Shown here piece by piece: positions 1 to 12,411 of a stretch of 64,000 nt of DNA. Below the pieces are notes generated by a model. It worked only from the letters and a program-made list of their open reading frames with translations, did not search any database and was not told the DNA's origin. This DNA is from Coptis chinensis (taxonomy: Eukaryota; Streptophyta; Magnoliopsida; Ranunculales; Ranunculaceae), in the NCBI GenBank assembly GCA_015680905.1, contig CM027385.1, positions 27,534,501-27,598,500 of the forward strand, read 5' to 3'. The first letter of the stretch is position 1. Every line of letters begins with the position of its first letter. Made by a program: the position numbers and the translations under genes.

Positions 1-146
1 AAGTATATCTTCACATTTTGATACTTGGAAAGCAGGTAAGCCAGTGACCGGACTGTCCTTCCATTAGCAAGATCACCAACCAGACCAACTTTAATACCAT
101 CCAGTTTGCCTATCTCTCTTCCAATTGTGTACACATCCAAAAGTGC
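1..146 (-). other. PYRB: ATCase coding exon 3 (partial, runs off window)
   Basis: The acceptor is TTGTTTAG|GCACTT. The reading frame is open and encodes [18 protein letters not shown], then [20 protein letters not shown], typical of the start of the aspartate-binding domain. The exon continues beyond base 1. Confidence 0.93.
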
Positions 147-3100
147 CTAAACAATGAGCAAAACCAGCAATGAGAATTACATAAGGTTTACAAGTTATAT
201 AACCAATAACTAAAAACACCAAATAATGTCGGCCGAGTTTTCACAGAGCTTTTTTACACCTAGCGAAAATATGAATTAGGAAAGCTACAATAAAGAATAT
301 AAATCTACCGAGAACTAGTAAGTAGGAAGAGAATGTGGCAGCCATCACAGTGTAACCTATCAGATAGTACTTCTACATGAGACGAGTTATGTTATAAGAT
401 ATTTGTATGAGATTCTAGTGAAAAGATACCAGATTCTGCTTAAAGAATATAATCCATTCTTTGTAAAGTATAGACTCCAATCAACACCATAAACATTGAA
501 TATACTACACAACCTACAAACGTCTAGAAGTTGTGATATCAAGGTTCCAAGAACCAAAAAATTAGAATAGAGACAAAACAAACACAAGTAGTCCATTCAT
601 TCAAAAGAGTAGACGAGTATTTGACATGAACAAGTATACAAGTATGCCAACTGCATGTATGTACCAACAATATACCATCATGTCTATCACTATTATATAA
701 GCTACAAATAAGGGTAACACATATAATGAAGTCTCGTCAATATTAGATATAGTTTGTTAGCATATTATTATTCCCATGTGGGATCAAGTCTAACCGTAGA
801 GGTGGATGGTGAGATGGCTTTTGAGGTAGAAAAACACTAAACTAACACCTACTTTGCAAGAGTCACAGGTAACCACAAAAAAGCATTGGCATCAGGCGAG
901 GTCAGAACAGTAGCCACCCTCCATAAAATCAGTAATAAGGGCCATGATACAGATAAACCCTTGCATGATTAGCCTGTAAAACGTGGCAAGCCCATAAAAG
1001 CTTCTTTTGGAAACTGTTTATGGGAGTGGGCCACTCCACACAGCTTGCACCTTAGAATCATCGCCACGAATACCAACTGAGTAGACAAAAAGAAATTTAC
1101 TAAACCAATCAGGAAAGATATTTCTTCAGCTAAAGCGTGTACATCCAGGATGGTCTCAACATGCTGTAGGTACTCAGTTTCAGAATAATTTACTATATAG
1201 ATCAATATTTCAATAAAATAGACAACAACAAACATATTCAGGTAAGGACGTAAAGTGACAATCATTAGGCTTATGAAAGTGGAAGGAGTGTGGCAAGATC
1301 AAGTGGCAGTGCGGTCCACCCTTGGTTTTATAAGTTTCTTTCCACTCATCCCATGGACGCAGATTAATTAAGTGATAACCACTTAGTAAGTCAAATTTTC
1401 TAATTTTTTTCTTTTTGCTAGGTAAGCTTTGTATTTATATATTAATAATAAAAATTTAGTTACAAGTGTTGGTCCTAGATGTGTCATAGTGAAAACTATG
1501 ACTTACAGCATCTAGACATCATCCAAACCTCAAATAAGTAGCATCAGGGACCTCCCATTTACATATCCACGGTGGTTTCCCCTCACACGAAAAAAGCTCA
1601 TTCACATTTAAACTAGCTCCATACTTAGCAACACTATCTGCACAAAAATTTGCTTCTCTTAAGGTGTGGGACACCAAAAGATACCGTAGTTTTTGCTTGC
1701 ACACAGCCCACCTTGTAGCCAGCTCTTTGCTAAATGCATTCAATGCCGTTTCAGAATCTGACTCAACCCATATGTTTAGCCAACCCCCACTCGCAGCAAT
1801 CTCCAAACTTTCCAAAATAGCAAAAGTTTCTGCCACAAAGTTTGTACTGACACCCAAACCTGTACTTGCAGTGTAAGAACATGCCAAAATGATCTCTGAA
1901 TACAGCTCCCCAACCAGCATCACCAGGGTTGCCAAAGGCAGCTCCATCAACATTCACTTTAATTTGCTGCCATGGTGGTAACAACCATTTGCATTCTCTA
2001 ATCCACAGCGCTCTACCATATTTCAAATCCAGTCCCCAATTCCGAAGGATGACACCATCACGACCATCCTTCATGAACCCATTAGATAAGTGTGCAGCAC
2101 ATTGAACCTGTAAATTGACATGATTCCTGCAAAATTAAAAGCTCTGCAGCTTGTCCTCAAACCTCATCCTGTTCCCGTGCTTCCACAGTCCAACAAGTGT
2201 CCCGATCACTGCAGCTCGCCACAAGTGTTTGATACTGGAGCCTGCATTTTTTAACGTATTCATTGCCTCCTTCAGCTTTGTAAAATCGAACCCAGTTCTG
2301 AACTTCGCAGCTATGTGTCCAGACCTGCGTTGCAAATGTACATGTCCACAAAATATGGATTAGGTCCTCTCCATTGCACTTACACACACTGCATCTGCCT
2401 GCCATATGTATACCTCTTCTTTGTATCCTCTCATCAGTAGCTGCACATTTGTTAATCAATTTTCATGCTATCATGGACGCGCATTGGGTCTACATGTTTG
2501 CACTATATCTATTCCAAGCTACTTTGTTCTCTTTCCTTCTGATTTCCTCAACGGCTGAAGCAACAGAGAACACTCCATTGTTACTGGGACACCAAACTCT
2601 AAAATCTGGTAGTTGAATTACCTGTTGATGCATGACTGTAGTGTCCATACCATGCTCCTTAAGAAATTCTTCAAACCGTTAAGGTGGCATCCACTGGTTA
2701 TCTTGAAGTATTCTACCTTTGCATTACAATGCTTCTGTTGAAAGATTGCATACCTCTTGAATGGACTTCCTGCACAGCCAGTTATTTCTCCAAAGATCAA
2801 CTCTTTTACCGTCGCCCACTACCCACCCATTGAGTTCTAGGGAGAACTTCCTTCAATGCCCATCTCATTCCACACCATATAGTACAAGGTTTGTAATGGT
2901 TAATGACCTGCAAATTATTTGGGAAAAATGTACTTCTCATGAAATTTGCAAAGTCATCGGTACCATTAAGAATCTGCCACACTAACTTCATTAACATGCT
3001 AAGATTCACTTCTTTTAGCCTCTTCAGCCTTAGTCCCCCTTCTTGACATGGTTTGCAGCATCTCTCCCAACTAATGGTGGTGTTCTTTCTCACAATGGAC

Positions 3101-6100
3101 CACAAGTAATTCCTCGTGATAATGTCGGCTTCTTTTATGAGACTAACAGGCCATTTATAAATGGCCATGTTATAAACTGGAGTACTACTAAGCACCGATT
3201 TAATCAACACTGCTCTCCCTTGAAATGAAAGCAACTTCCCAACTAGAGATTCTTTTCTTTATCTTGTCTACCAAGCATCTAAGAGCAGATTCTTCCTTGT
3301 ACAATTGGCACTCCTAAGTACCTTTCTGGAAATACACCGGAAACAATACCCAGTTCCTATTCAAGTATCTCGTCTTATCCGTGTCATACCACCACTAAAT
3401 ATTTTGCTTTTCTCTTTACTCACTACTTGCCCAGAAGTTTGTTCATAACTCTGTAGAAGCTCAGAAATTTTCCTAATTCCCCTGATGTGGCCGTTTAGAA
3501 AAATAAAAACATTGTCAGCAAATAACAAGTGACTTGGCCCAATGCATGTTTTTGACTTCAATCTCTCAAAAAAATTATTCCTCTACTTAGTATATCCTCA
3601 GCCAATGCAAATAGCAGGGGGCACAAAGAGGTCCCCTTGTCTGAGTCCTCTGCCCACGCTAAAATATCCACAGGGTTCCCCATTCACAATAACTGAAATA
3701 TTTGCTGTCGACTTTATACACATTATCCATTCAATCCATTTGGCAGAGAAACCAAATCTAGTCTGAACAGCTTGCCATTCCCACCTTACATAATCATATG
3801 CTTGGGATATACCTACTTTAATTCCACATTACCACCACGACTTTTCTTTTTCATCTCATTGGCCATCTCAGAGGCTAGACCAATGGTGGACTGAATACAC
3901 CTTCCATGAATGAAACCTGCTTTTTCACTTGAAACCAATTTGTTCACCACTTGATTTAGTCTCAGCTGCATCACTTTTGAAATGATCTTCACCAGAAAAT
4001 TCCCCATGCATATGGGTCTAAATCTGGAGATTTTCTTCGCATCTTGCTCTTTAGGTATCAATGTTAAGAAATAGGCATTGAGCCCAGTAGGAAACTGAGG
4101 CTCCAAAAAGAAAGATCTTACTGCCCGACAAACTTCATACGTAACAATAGACCAACAATGGTGATAGGACTCACCCTGAAATTCATCTGGTCCTGGTGAG
4201 CTCCCCTTTTTATAGCAAACACGACCCCCTCTATTTCTGGAAAATTCTGGATAGCAGTCAACATAGAGTTATCATCTTCATTCACTAGCTCAGGAACCAG
4301 ATTTAGTAAATGTTCATGTACATGCACCTCCCTGTGTTGGAATTTGCTTTTAAAAAAATCCACAATGTGTTGCTTTTATGTCCTCCTGTTCTTCCAGTAA
4401 TTGGTCATGTTCAGTTTGCATATCTTGAATAACGAATAACAGAATAAGTGATGAGCCAAGTCTGATTTTACAAATTGTGTGGAAGTAGGCTGTATTCCTT
4501 GCTCCTTCAAAATATTTGGTTCTGCTTTTTCGCCTTAGCAGATCTTCTCTTTGTGCCATAGCCTCATTAAGTTTTAATTCCACTTCTCCCACCTTAATCT
4601 ACAACTCTTCATCGTCACCATCTTGTTCTGCAAGTGCTTGCAATTCAGTTAACTATACTTTAGCAATCTTAAGATTTCGGTCAGTGTGACCAAAAACATT
4701 TCTATTGCAAATCTTCAGGTCCTTCTTTAGACTTCTCATTTTTTCCACCACAATGAACAAGGGAGCACCAATGACTTCCACATTCCAACTGTTCCTAACC
4801 AAGTCCATAAACGATTCATGTCTTGATCAGCAACTGTTGAATCTAAAAGGTATGTTCCCTGGCTTAGGTACTCTAACACAACTGCCAATCAGATCCTAAC
4901 CTGCACCCAACTTTGTAGCTCCACCCTGAATGCTTATCAAGCCATGCACTGTTAAAAAGCCATCGATCCAGCTTGCAATAAGTTCTTTTATTACCCATCT
5001 GATTGTTACACCACGTAGTGTCCATTCCCACATAAGGACTCTCCATGAGGTCGCACACATTGATAATGTTATAAAATTCTTCCATTGCTTTCGGTCAAGG
5101 ATGTCTCCCTCATTTCTTTTCCTCGGAAGTCAGCACCACATTAAAATCACCAATGACTAGCCATGGTGCCCCAGTATTCATTACCTCCATATCCTTCCAT
5201 AAATCTCTTCTTCAAGCTGTCAGACAATTAGTATGAACGAAGGTGATCATAGAATCCTTTGCCATGACAGTAATATGTTGGTTGAATATGTGAGTGATAT
5301 CCAGTTCCCTCCTAAATATGACCCACAAATTACCAAAATGATCCTGAGAATGATAATGAACAATATTACTATACAACTCCTATCCCAATTTGCTAACAGT
5401 ATAACGCTTAGAAACAATTAAAGGTTAACCATAACTAATTCCTTTATTCTGTCTACACCTATAAGTTTTCTTACACCCCTTACATTCCAGAATATTATCT
5501 TCATTTAAAAACACTACTAGGTGTTAACATCCCTCTGAATCTGGTATTAGGTGGCAACCCATTTGCAGCTTCAGTCGGTTTTTCTTGCTCTTCCTTTTCT
5601 GTTGTACTTGCCAACCATGAGAGGGGTCCTGATTACCTTCTTCTTCACTTACATCGGCTCAGTTCTTTGTAAAGTTCACTTCTGCTTCAAGCTCAACATT
5701 TGAATCCGATAAAATGGCCCCCATGCTAACCACCTCTATGTCCTGATCCACATAATTGTCGACACCGTACTGAGATACTGATTCCTCCATAACTAAAGCT
5801 GCTGCTTGTTCTAATAAACTTTCTGCGGCAGTATTCATGGCTGCTTCAATAAGAGTTCCATCAGTAGTCTCAACTACTCCGTTTGCCCCATCCTCCAAGA
5901 CTTGAGCTGCTGCTTGTTCTACTGCATTTACAGTGTCTACTTCATCAGTGAGAGCTCCATTTGTAATTTCAACAACAGCCCACTCTTCCACGACTAGCTG
6001 TACTGCTTGTTCTACTGCAGTTTCACTGGCTGATTCATTAAGAGCTCCAATTGTAACAACAATGACCCGCTCTTCCACGACTAGCAGTACTGCTTGTTCT

Positions 6101-9100
6101 ACTACAGTTTCACTGGCTGACTCATTAAAAGCTCCATCAATAATTTCAACTCCATTTGCCTCCAAGACAGTGCTTTGTCTTATTAATCATCTCCTCTTTA
6201 TTGTTCTTTTTCCTCCATCTTTTCTTTTGCCTTTTGGACATATTTATAGTTTCTTTTTGCGCTGATTCCACCTCTGTCCCCTTGTTCGTAGCGTCTTTAG
6301 AACCAGGAGCTGCAACTAAATCCTTCTTCAGCTGCCTACATTTGGTCACAAGGTGACCTACAATTTTGCAATGATTGCAAAATTTAGGAAGTTTTCCCAG
6401 TTGTATTTCTTGGCAGATTTTGAAGTTGTCACCCACCTCAACCAATACCTTGTCTGGAATTGGCCAAGATAAGTCAACATTGACCAAGACACTCACATAG
6501 TAGCCATTGTCTCTATCCAAAGAGTTCTTATTGACTCTGAATGGGGGCACCCAAGAGTTCTTCCCATGGACATTAGTGATTCAACCTCCCAGTATTCGAG
6601 GCTAAGTCCCAGGAATTTGACCCACACAAGTGCAGCAGAGTTTGTGTGTTTCTGGTGAACAATTTGGGGACCAATTTGATAATCTAAGTAGCTGAATACC
6701 TAAATAACAAGGACCCCCAAAACTTACTTTCTTGAAATTGTCTCCATTCGAAAAACGAACAATAATGTACCCCTTACCTAAAGGGGAAATTTTTACTGGC
6801 TCACTCGATCCCCAAATGGAGTTTGCTTCTTCCCAAATGGCCTCTAGTTTAATCTTCTGCATATCCAAGCGAACGACAAGTGCATGTTTGCAAGCTTCTA
6901 AACCCTTCTGCACGGCTTTAGATGGAAGCCTAATGGAGGGTGTTTCACCTCTTTTACCAAGGATGCCGTCCACTGATTGGTTCATTCTACTCTTTGCTTT
7001 CTCTGCATATGTGGGTTTTGGAGTTCCCACTTTCTCAACAACCACCGTTTCTGTAACCAACTAATTTGTGGTTGTTTGATTTGCTTCCTTGTTAACACTT
7101 TCTTCTAAGTTTCCTAAAAAAACCCCAAGGAAAATATGTAAGCATTGCACCACACAGAAACCCCTTTCAAGTTCAGCACCGATCAACCCTTGTCCATTTT
7201 GTTCCCAAAAAAGAAACTTTTCCCTCCAACGCTAGAACCTTATCAAATAAAGTGTCCAAAAGAAGAAAGGAAAACACTGGAATACCACTAATACCCTCAA
7301 GTCTCTAACTTTATTACGCAGAAAACGCAGGAAAGTAAAAATCGCTCTCACAATCACTCATGACATCACAAGAGCTAAGAAATTGTAAATACCACAAAAT
7401 ACTACATAACCAAGAAATACTACATAACCTTAAATTTTATAAAATACTTTATCCCCGTGTAGAAAATCCAATATAATAAAGGATCAAGAGTTGCTCTCTC
7501 CCTCGGCTCGTTTTTAACGTGGGTTTTCAGATTGCCAAAATTCTTAGAGAGTATCTGATGCACTCTATCAAAACCCTTGATTTGAACCCCAATTGGTTTA
7601 TATATTATCTATAAAAAAAATTAATAAAAAGAAAAGAATTAGGTTTACTGGTTATTTTGAGATTATTTAGCATATTACAGTTGTCTTGCAATACGAATTT
7701 TTAGGCATTTCTAGTATACAATTTGAATTAGCTGTCTAGCTTCTAAATTCATTAGTTGCTTAAGTCCATATATTGAGTTGTAGGCCTTTGGCTAAATTTA
7801 GTTGATTGATTAATAAAACTGTGATTTGTGCGAGAGAAACATTTCTCTTTGCGTGAGAGAGTTAATTAATTGCAGAGTGATTACAAGGGAAAAGTTCTCA
7901 CCCCATTTTGGTTCGTTTTTTACGTGGGTTTTCAGCTATGAAGCACGGACACTCCTCTAAGGGCAACGTATCAGTGTCGGACACGTAACCGACACCGACA
8001 CTCCCCAATACACCTCCGACACGTGTTGGATACTCAATTTGGAGTGTCGGATTTATTAATTAATTTATAGAATTTTCGACACTCTATGGACACGCTGGGG
8101 ACACTTCTACATTTTACTCTAAATTTTAAAAAAGCGATTAAAATACTTAAAAAAAGACATGACTTGGTAGGGGTTTTATTTCGCTCTTGAAATAAAGAGG
8201 CACAATGCACAACTGCACACTTTTGATGATTGCCAAGTCCTTTTTAAGTTTATATATATATTTGTTATGAATCTTCTGTAATTGTTATTTCTTTCGTTGG
8301 CATTAGCTTGCACTTTTGGACATGTATGTTGTTGTTTAATCTTTTAGAGTTAGACATGTTCAAAACTAGTTTTCATATTTTGATTTAAACTTAGTGGAGA
8401 GAGTTAAATTTCATGACGTATCCATATATATATATAATTTTTCTTTAACGTGTTCATGACGTATCCATGTCCTACTTTTTTGAATGATGTCGTGTCCACG
8501 TATCCGTGTCGCGTGTCGGTGTCCGTGCTTCATAGGTTTTCAGATTGCCAAAATTCTTAGAAAGTATCTGATGCATATATTTTGGTTGTAAGACAAATTT
8601 TTAGACATTTCAAGTATACAATTAGGTGGCTAGTTTCTAAATTTATTAGTTGCTTAAGTCCATATATTAAGTTTCAAGACATCTTCTTATGTAATTGGGA
8701 CAGCATTGTCTTGTAATGAAATGTCTATAAGTCTTGTATTACCAGGAAGGTTGTAAGCTTGGAATGTAGCATCTTGCTAAGTGAGGATTGTATCTTTTGG
8801 GAGGTAATGAAGTTACCCTTCAAACAAAAAGGTTTTAACCTTCCCATCACAATCCCTCCTCTATCTTTAAAATCAGTTTTCGCAGCCACCATACACTACA
8901 TTTTCACTCCCAGATTTTTTCCTGATCTTCCTCTTACTAAATTTCCTCTATCTGGATCGTCTTTCTGTTGGTCAACTAAACTAAGTTGCCCTCTCTCCAA
9001 ACACCAGTCAAATTTCCTTTTGTATTCTCCCTTTAGTCGAACCTTAAACGACTAAACTTGATATAGATCAAGCAGTACATTCAAGAGGTCATATCTCAAG

Positions 9101-11555
9101 CACTTTTAGTGCGTCAAACCTTCAATAACATAATATTATTTTAATTAAGAGAACTTACCAGTACAGGATGATTTACAATAAAGCCACTGCTAATTAAAAC
9201 ATAGTAAGATTAAGAATAGAAGTAACAAGATATATCATGATTCAACATTGTCCATCCAAATCTAATATGTATTATCTAACCTACACAACTTGTCAGGACA
9301 GTGACGCCTTGCACAAGCATGTACAATATCTACGTACTCTAACAAGTTTAAAATCCGATTGACCTAAACATTTCATCACATATCGGATTTCACATGGAAA
9401 ATTATGTCGTAAAAGGGTAACAAACTTGATAATTTCCACCGCAGTCTTTTAAAAAGTGATTATTTTTTATACAGAAGATGATTGTCATTTTTCAATAGTT
9501 TTGTTCATATATTCGCATATTGAAGAACATGTCATCAAGGATTACAAGCCTATAACTAGTCAAAAAGGATATAAAGGAGAAGACAAAATGTCAAAATGCA
9601 ATACCGAATATTTGCAGGTATCTTTTCATTAATGGAAGAACAGAGAGCAAAATAAAAGAACTGGTAGAAGACAACTGTAAACATATCATTTTCCCACTGT
9701 TTAAATTAGACATACATTTATTAGCTTTTAGAGAGGACAATAGTGTACGCGTGTTAACAACTCAAAAGACAATCAATGCTGGTCTACCACACTTTGAACT
9801 TAAGGAAAGAGTTTCCGTAGTATATGATTAATTGCAAGTGGGATCAATTACTAACTTTGAAAAATCATCACTCCATATTTACTGAAAATCCGTGTTGGAT
9901 GCAACACAAGGACATATTGAAGGTTATATACCTCAATTTTCGGTATTCCTCCCCTCAGATACTTCATACCTTACCGGTACATTACCCATGTCTTAGCCTA
10001 CTAACAACCAATCACATGTTTAATAAGTTAATTGTAACAAGTTCTTGGATACTTTACGTAAGCAAGTTCAAGTAGAGGTTAGATTCCCCTTTTCACCCTT
10101 TATTCTATATGAAATATCTAAAAAGCAGTTTTAATGATATTGATGTTTAACACAATAGAATGTTTCAACCTATTCCCAGATTTCAGTTAAACGTGTATCC
10201 TACAAAGCTATTGTCCAAAGTTTTTTATTGTACCAAGTTATCTTTATATGTATATTACAGTTGGAAATATTTCAGAACTGCCAGATAGATGCCATGTATG
10301 GCCTAAATTGGGTAGATTGTATTCTTCACTAACCACAACCGTCTATAAATTCTTTGGGGTAAATAATCCAACTGGAAAGAAACAAGTAAGACTTAAGACT
10401 GCATACAATACACTTGCAAGTTAGTACATGCATAAATATTCTAAATTACTATAAAGAATAATAAATAAGGAAAAAGAAGAGGATATGTGTCACTACGAAG
10501 ACACGCTTTTCATCTGTGGATGTATTTCCTGATATAACACCCAACAATTCTGTTAATAAGGTAGATGTAGAAGTGGGCCACTAAATTGATACTCGCATAT
10601 ATACTCGACATTATTGAAAAACTAGCACGGCTCTTTTTCAGTGGTACATCCTTGGTTAATGTTTTCTGATCATAGACTCTAGACTCTATTATATATATAT
10701 ATATATATAGAACAGTTACTGAAGAATACACCTAATTAAGCATTCAGGCTTTCAATTAGATGGAAGCTAAAACCAAGTAAAAAAATTCACAAAGTAGACA
10801 AAGCATGTACATTAGATTATTTTAAAGATATAAAAAATGACCTGCATACCTGCGAAGGATGTTGTCCTGGACCGTCACCAGCATTAATAACAGGAATGCC
10901 AGCCGTTACCGCTGCTCTTCGGGCAGCACCACTTTCAAAGTGTCTTATCACAATAATATCAGAATATCCTTCCACCGTTCTTATAGTATCTGCATGTCAA
11001 GCGCTCAAATAAGAATAAATTACAATACAACCTACAACATTGTCGACAAAATGGGAAACGAATAGTAGTACCCTCAAGCGTCTCTCCTTTTGCTGCAGAT
11101 GAAAACTCGCGTGCATTCTCTGTGGTCAAAACTTCCCCACCCAAGCGTTTCATAGCAGACTCAAAAGAAAGCCTAGTCCTCGTCGAGGGCTCATAGAATA
11201 GAGTGGCCATGAGGTATCCCTTCAAGATTTGGCTTCCTGGTGAGTTTTTCTCAATATCTTCCATCTGGCGCGCCACTTTAAATATAGCATTTAGTATATC
11301 CCTATCAAATTGTTGAGCATCTAAGATATCTTGAAGCTGAAATTTGTCTCCTGCTGAAAATGAAAATGCCTTATCAGTATTTAAGACCTTTTCAGTTTCT
11401 AACGCATGGCATCGGGTTCTTGAAAGAAGTAGCTTCTCGGATGTGAGAGTTGAGAAAGAGGACATGGAAACTTGGCTACATCTTCCTAGTTTTGGAAGAG
11501 TCAAACCACCCCTGCTGCATAGGGTAGAATTGGAAATCGAATATGAAAGTGCCAT
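1..11555 (-). CDS. PYRB: Aspartate carbamoyltransferase, chloroplast type, 5' half of gene (partial)
   Basis: The enzyme joins carbamoyl phosphate and aspartate to make carbamoyl-aspartate, the committed step of pyrimidine synthesis; in plants it acts in the plastid. Three exons on the minus strand splice in frame (11,555-11,072; 10,989-10,850; 146-1), giving 208 codons up to the end of exon 2 and 48 more before the window edge. Residues 1-60 are Ser/Thr-rich and fit a transit peptide. The carbamoyl-phosphate loop STRTR lies at residues 124-128. RHFESGAA follows in exon 2 and the catalytic-His motif ends exon 2 as HPSQ (usually HPTQ). Exon 3 reads [18 protein letters not shown] then [12 protein letters not shown]. 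Start Met at 11,555 was chosen because a good splice acceptor lies just upstream at 11,588, making the earlier ATG at 11,612 intronic. No stop or frameshift was found in these exons. The C-terminal aspartate-binding part is outside the window. Confidence 0.95.
1519..5540 (-). pseudogene. LINE ORF2 (endonuclease-RT-RNase H polyprotein), broken
   Basis: Pieces in order: the end of the EEP endonuclease at 5,085-4,873 ([20 protein letters not shown]); RT from 4,592 to 3,360, including [16 protein letters not shown] and [10 protein letters not shown]; the thumb/connection region at 3,234-2,806 ([22 protein letters not shown]); zf-RVT at 2,459-2,157; and RNase H at 2,074-1,519 with its Asp, Glu, Asp and final Asp ([28 protein letters not shown]). 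The catalytic box reads FADN instead of FADD near 3,516-3,511. Many frameshifts separate the pieces, so no functional protein can be made. Confidence 0.9.
5600..7060 (-). pseudogene. LINE ORF1 (RNA-binding, DUF4283 + zinc knuckle), broken
   Basis: The protein would coat LINE RNA. The segment 7,060-6,602 contains the DUF4283-like stretch ([38 protein letters not shown]). After a frame break, 6,550-6,146 carries a CX2CX4HX4C knuckle ([15 protein letters not shown]) followed by a Lys/Arg-rich segment. The C-terminal part, 6,165-5,659, is an acidic Ala/Val/Glu-rich tail built of about four diverged 30-33-residue repeats, each with a VEQA-type core. The tail is in a different frame from the knuckle, so the protein is not intact. 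Confidence 0.85.
7488..8690. repeat. Diverged direct duplication, second copy interrupted by a TIR element
   Basis: Copy A (about 7,488-7,790) and copy B (about 7,890-7,935 plus 8,536-8,680) share ACGTGGGTTTTCAGATTGCC and TTAGTTGCTTAAGTCCATAT. Copy B lacks a central part of copy A and is split by the 600-bp element, so the order was duplication first, insertion later. Confidence 0.75.
7936..8535. mobile_element. 600-bp non-autonomous TIR transposon (hAT- or Mutator-like), copy 1
   Basis: The ends CTATGAAGCACGGACAC and its inverse are perfect over at least 13 bp. The insertion is flanked by GTTTTCAG on both sides (8 bp; 9 bp if a preceding G is counted). The uninterrupted target is visible in the duplicate at about 7,517. 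The terminal 60-80 bp are rich in CGTGTCC/GGACACG sub-repeats. There is no coding capacity. An 8-bp TSD suggests hAT and a 9-bp one Mutator; the ends do not decide. Confidence 0.85.
10850..10989 (-). other. PYRB: ATCase coding exon 2 (140 nt)
   Basis: Acceptor ATGCAG|ATACTATAAG and donor CGCAG|GTATGC are both canonical. It encodes [20 protein letters not shown] and ends [10 protein letters not shown]. Total coding length through this exon is 624 nt, so intron 2 is phase 0, matching the first codon of exon 3. Confidence 0.94.
11072..11555 (-). other. PYRB: ATCase coding exon 1 (161 codons + 1 nt)
   Basis: It contains the transit peptide and the N-terminal carbamoyl-phosphate domain, including [20 protein letters not shown]. 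The donor is read as CTTGAGG|GTAC; the left-over G joins AT of exon 2 to make the Asp of [12 protein letters not shown]. Confidence 0.93.
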
Positions 11556-11587
11556 TTCGACAAAAGATTTAATAATGTCTAGATCCC

Positions 11588-11898
11588 CTGAAAAACCGAC
11601 AAATTGATTCATCAGTAACCAACAACACTTTCAAATCAGTAACGGCTATGCTAGTATACAAAAACTAGTTAACGTCTCCAATGTTCATATGAAAAACACA
11701 ACCTTGTTTGTTTACATTAATCAAAATCCACTGATTAGTGGTTGTAACGAGAATCAAACTCTGAAATTCTAACATGCAAATAAATAAATAAACTATAAAA
11801 AGAAACCTACGAAGATTCATTTGTCAGAGAATCTAAATAATAATAAAAAATAATAAGAATAGCCAAAAGAAAAAGAAAACAAAGAAAGAATTCATTAC
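11588..11898 (-). other. Probable 5' UTR intron of ATCase
   Basis: On the minus strand a donor CTGAG|GTAATG at 11,899/11,898 and an acceptor TCGGTTTTTCAG|GGGATC at 11,588/11,587 frame a 311-bp AT-rich stretch. The leader exon would be 11,899 to about 11,970 and the second leader piece 11,556-11,587. This is inferred from splice signals; transcript data would settle it. Confidence 0.65.
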
Positions 11899-11939
11899 CT
11901 CAGAAGTCAGAACAGAAGCGGTAAAATGAAAGAGAGGAA

Positions 11940-12014
11940 GTGAGAGAGAGAGAGAGAGAGAGCTGTTGCCTGTCTTTGGTGATTGATATCTCGTATATAT
12001 ATATATATATATAT
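11940..12014 (-). promoter_or_regulatory. Core promoter and GA/CT-rich leader of ATCase
   Basis: A (TA)n tract at 11,994-12,014 can serve as TATA element. About 30-50 bp downstream on the minus strand is a (CT)n tract (plus-strand GA repeat 11,942-11,962), common in plant 5' UTRs. The start site probably falls near 11,960-11,985. Both repeats are microsatellites and likely vary in length between individuals. Confidence 0.6.
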
Positions 12015-12411
12015 CAAGTAATAATATACTATTGGGCTACTTCGTCTTTTTCCATTAAAATACCAAATCCACACCATCCTTTAATGGAAAGGAACTAAAA
12101 GAGTGGCCCACTGTAGAAAGGAAAGGAACCGAAAGTTGGAAACAATTTCAAATAATTAATTGCACGCACCTTAAATGCCCATGCATTTAACAATTAGGGG
12201 GGCGTTTGAAAAATGAAAGGACTGGATACAAGGGATGAAAAACATTACTTATTTTTTGTTGGGTTCACATGTATTTTTGATTCAGTTAAGAACATATTGA
12301 ACAAAATTAGGATTGAACTCCTTACATTTTTAGACGTGACTATTGTAATCATATTACAAAATATTCTGATATATCGTGATATTTGGAGATATTTATCTAG
12401 ATTTCAAAAAT
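12015..12411. other. Intergenic region upstream of ATCase
   Basis: AT-rich sequence with no convincing gene. A run of ATATTCTGATATATCG-like motifs near 12,360-12,410 resembles the AT-rich repeat at 19,570-19,860. Confidence 0.5.

Larger units (their letters stand above)
1400..7250 (-). mobile_element. Degenerate plant LINE (L1 clade, with RNase H), nearly full length
   Basis: Reading the minus strand, the order is ORF1 (DUF4283-like domain, CCHC knuckle), ORF2 endonuclease, reverse transcriptase, zf-RVT and RNase H, then a short A-rich tail (plus-strand T-rich run near 1,398-1,412). All domains carry frameshifts or stops, so it is dead. It lies in the same orientation as the host ATCase gene, inside intron 2. 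The 5' end is set only roughly, from where ORF1 leader sequence stops being recognisable. I could not find a convincing target-site duplication. Confidence 0.9.
147..10849 (-). other. ATCase intron 2, about 10.7 kb, loaded with transposons
   Basis: The intron runs from GTATGC at 10,849 to TTTAG at 147. It holds a LINE (about 1,400-7,250), a partial duplication (7,488-8,690) and a TIR element (7,936-8,535). Bases 147-1,400 and 8,690-10,849 are AT-rich with only short random ORFs; nothing else is recognisable apart from a (TA)n run at 10,688-10,710. Confidence 0.9.

Noticed and set aside
969..1265. ORF containing [11 protein letters not shown] resembling ATCase [11 protein letters not shown] as a duplicated exon
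   Set aside because: Similarity is about ten residues, the following VGDLANG region is absent and DNA identity is weak; probably chance.
5933..6265. 110-codon plus-strand ORF, Ser/Thr-rich
   Set aside because: It is the antisense shadow of the LINE ORF1 repeat tail.
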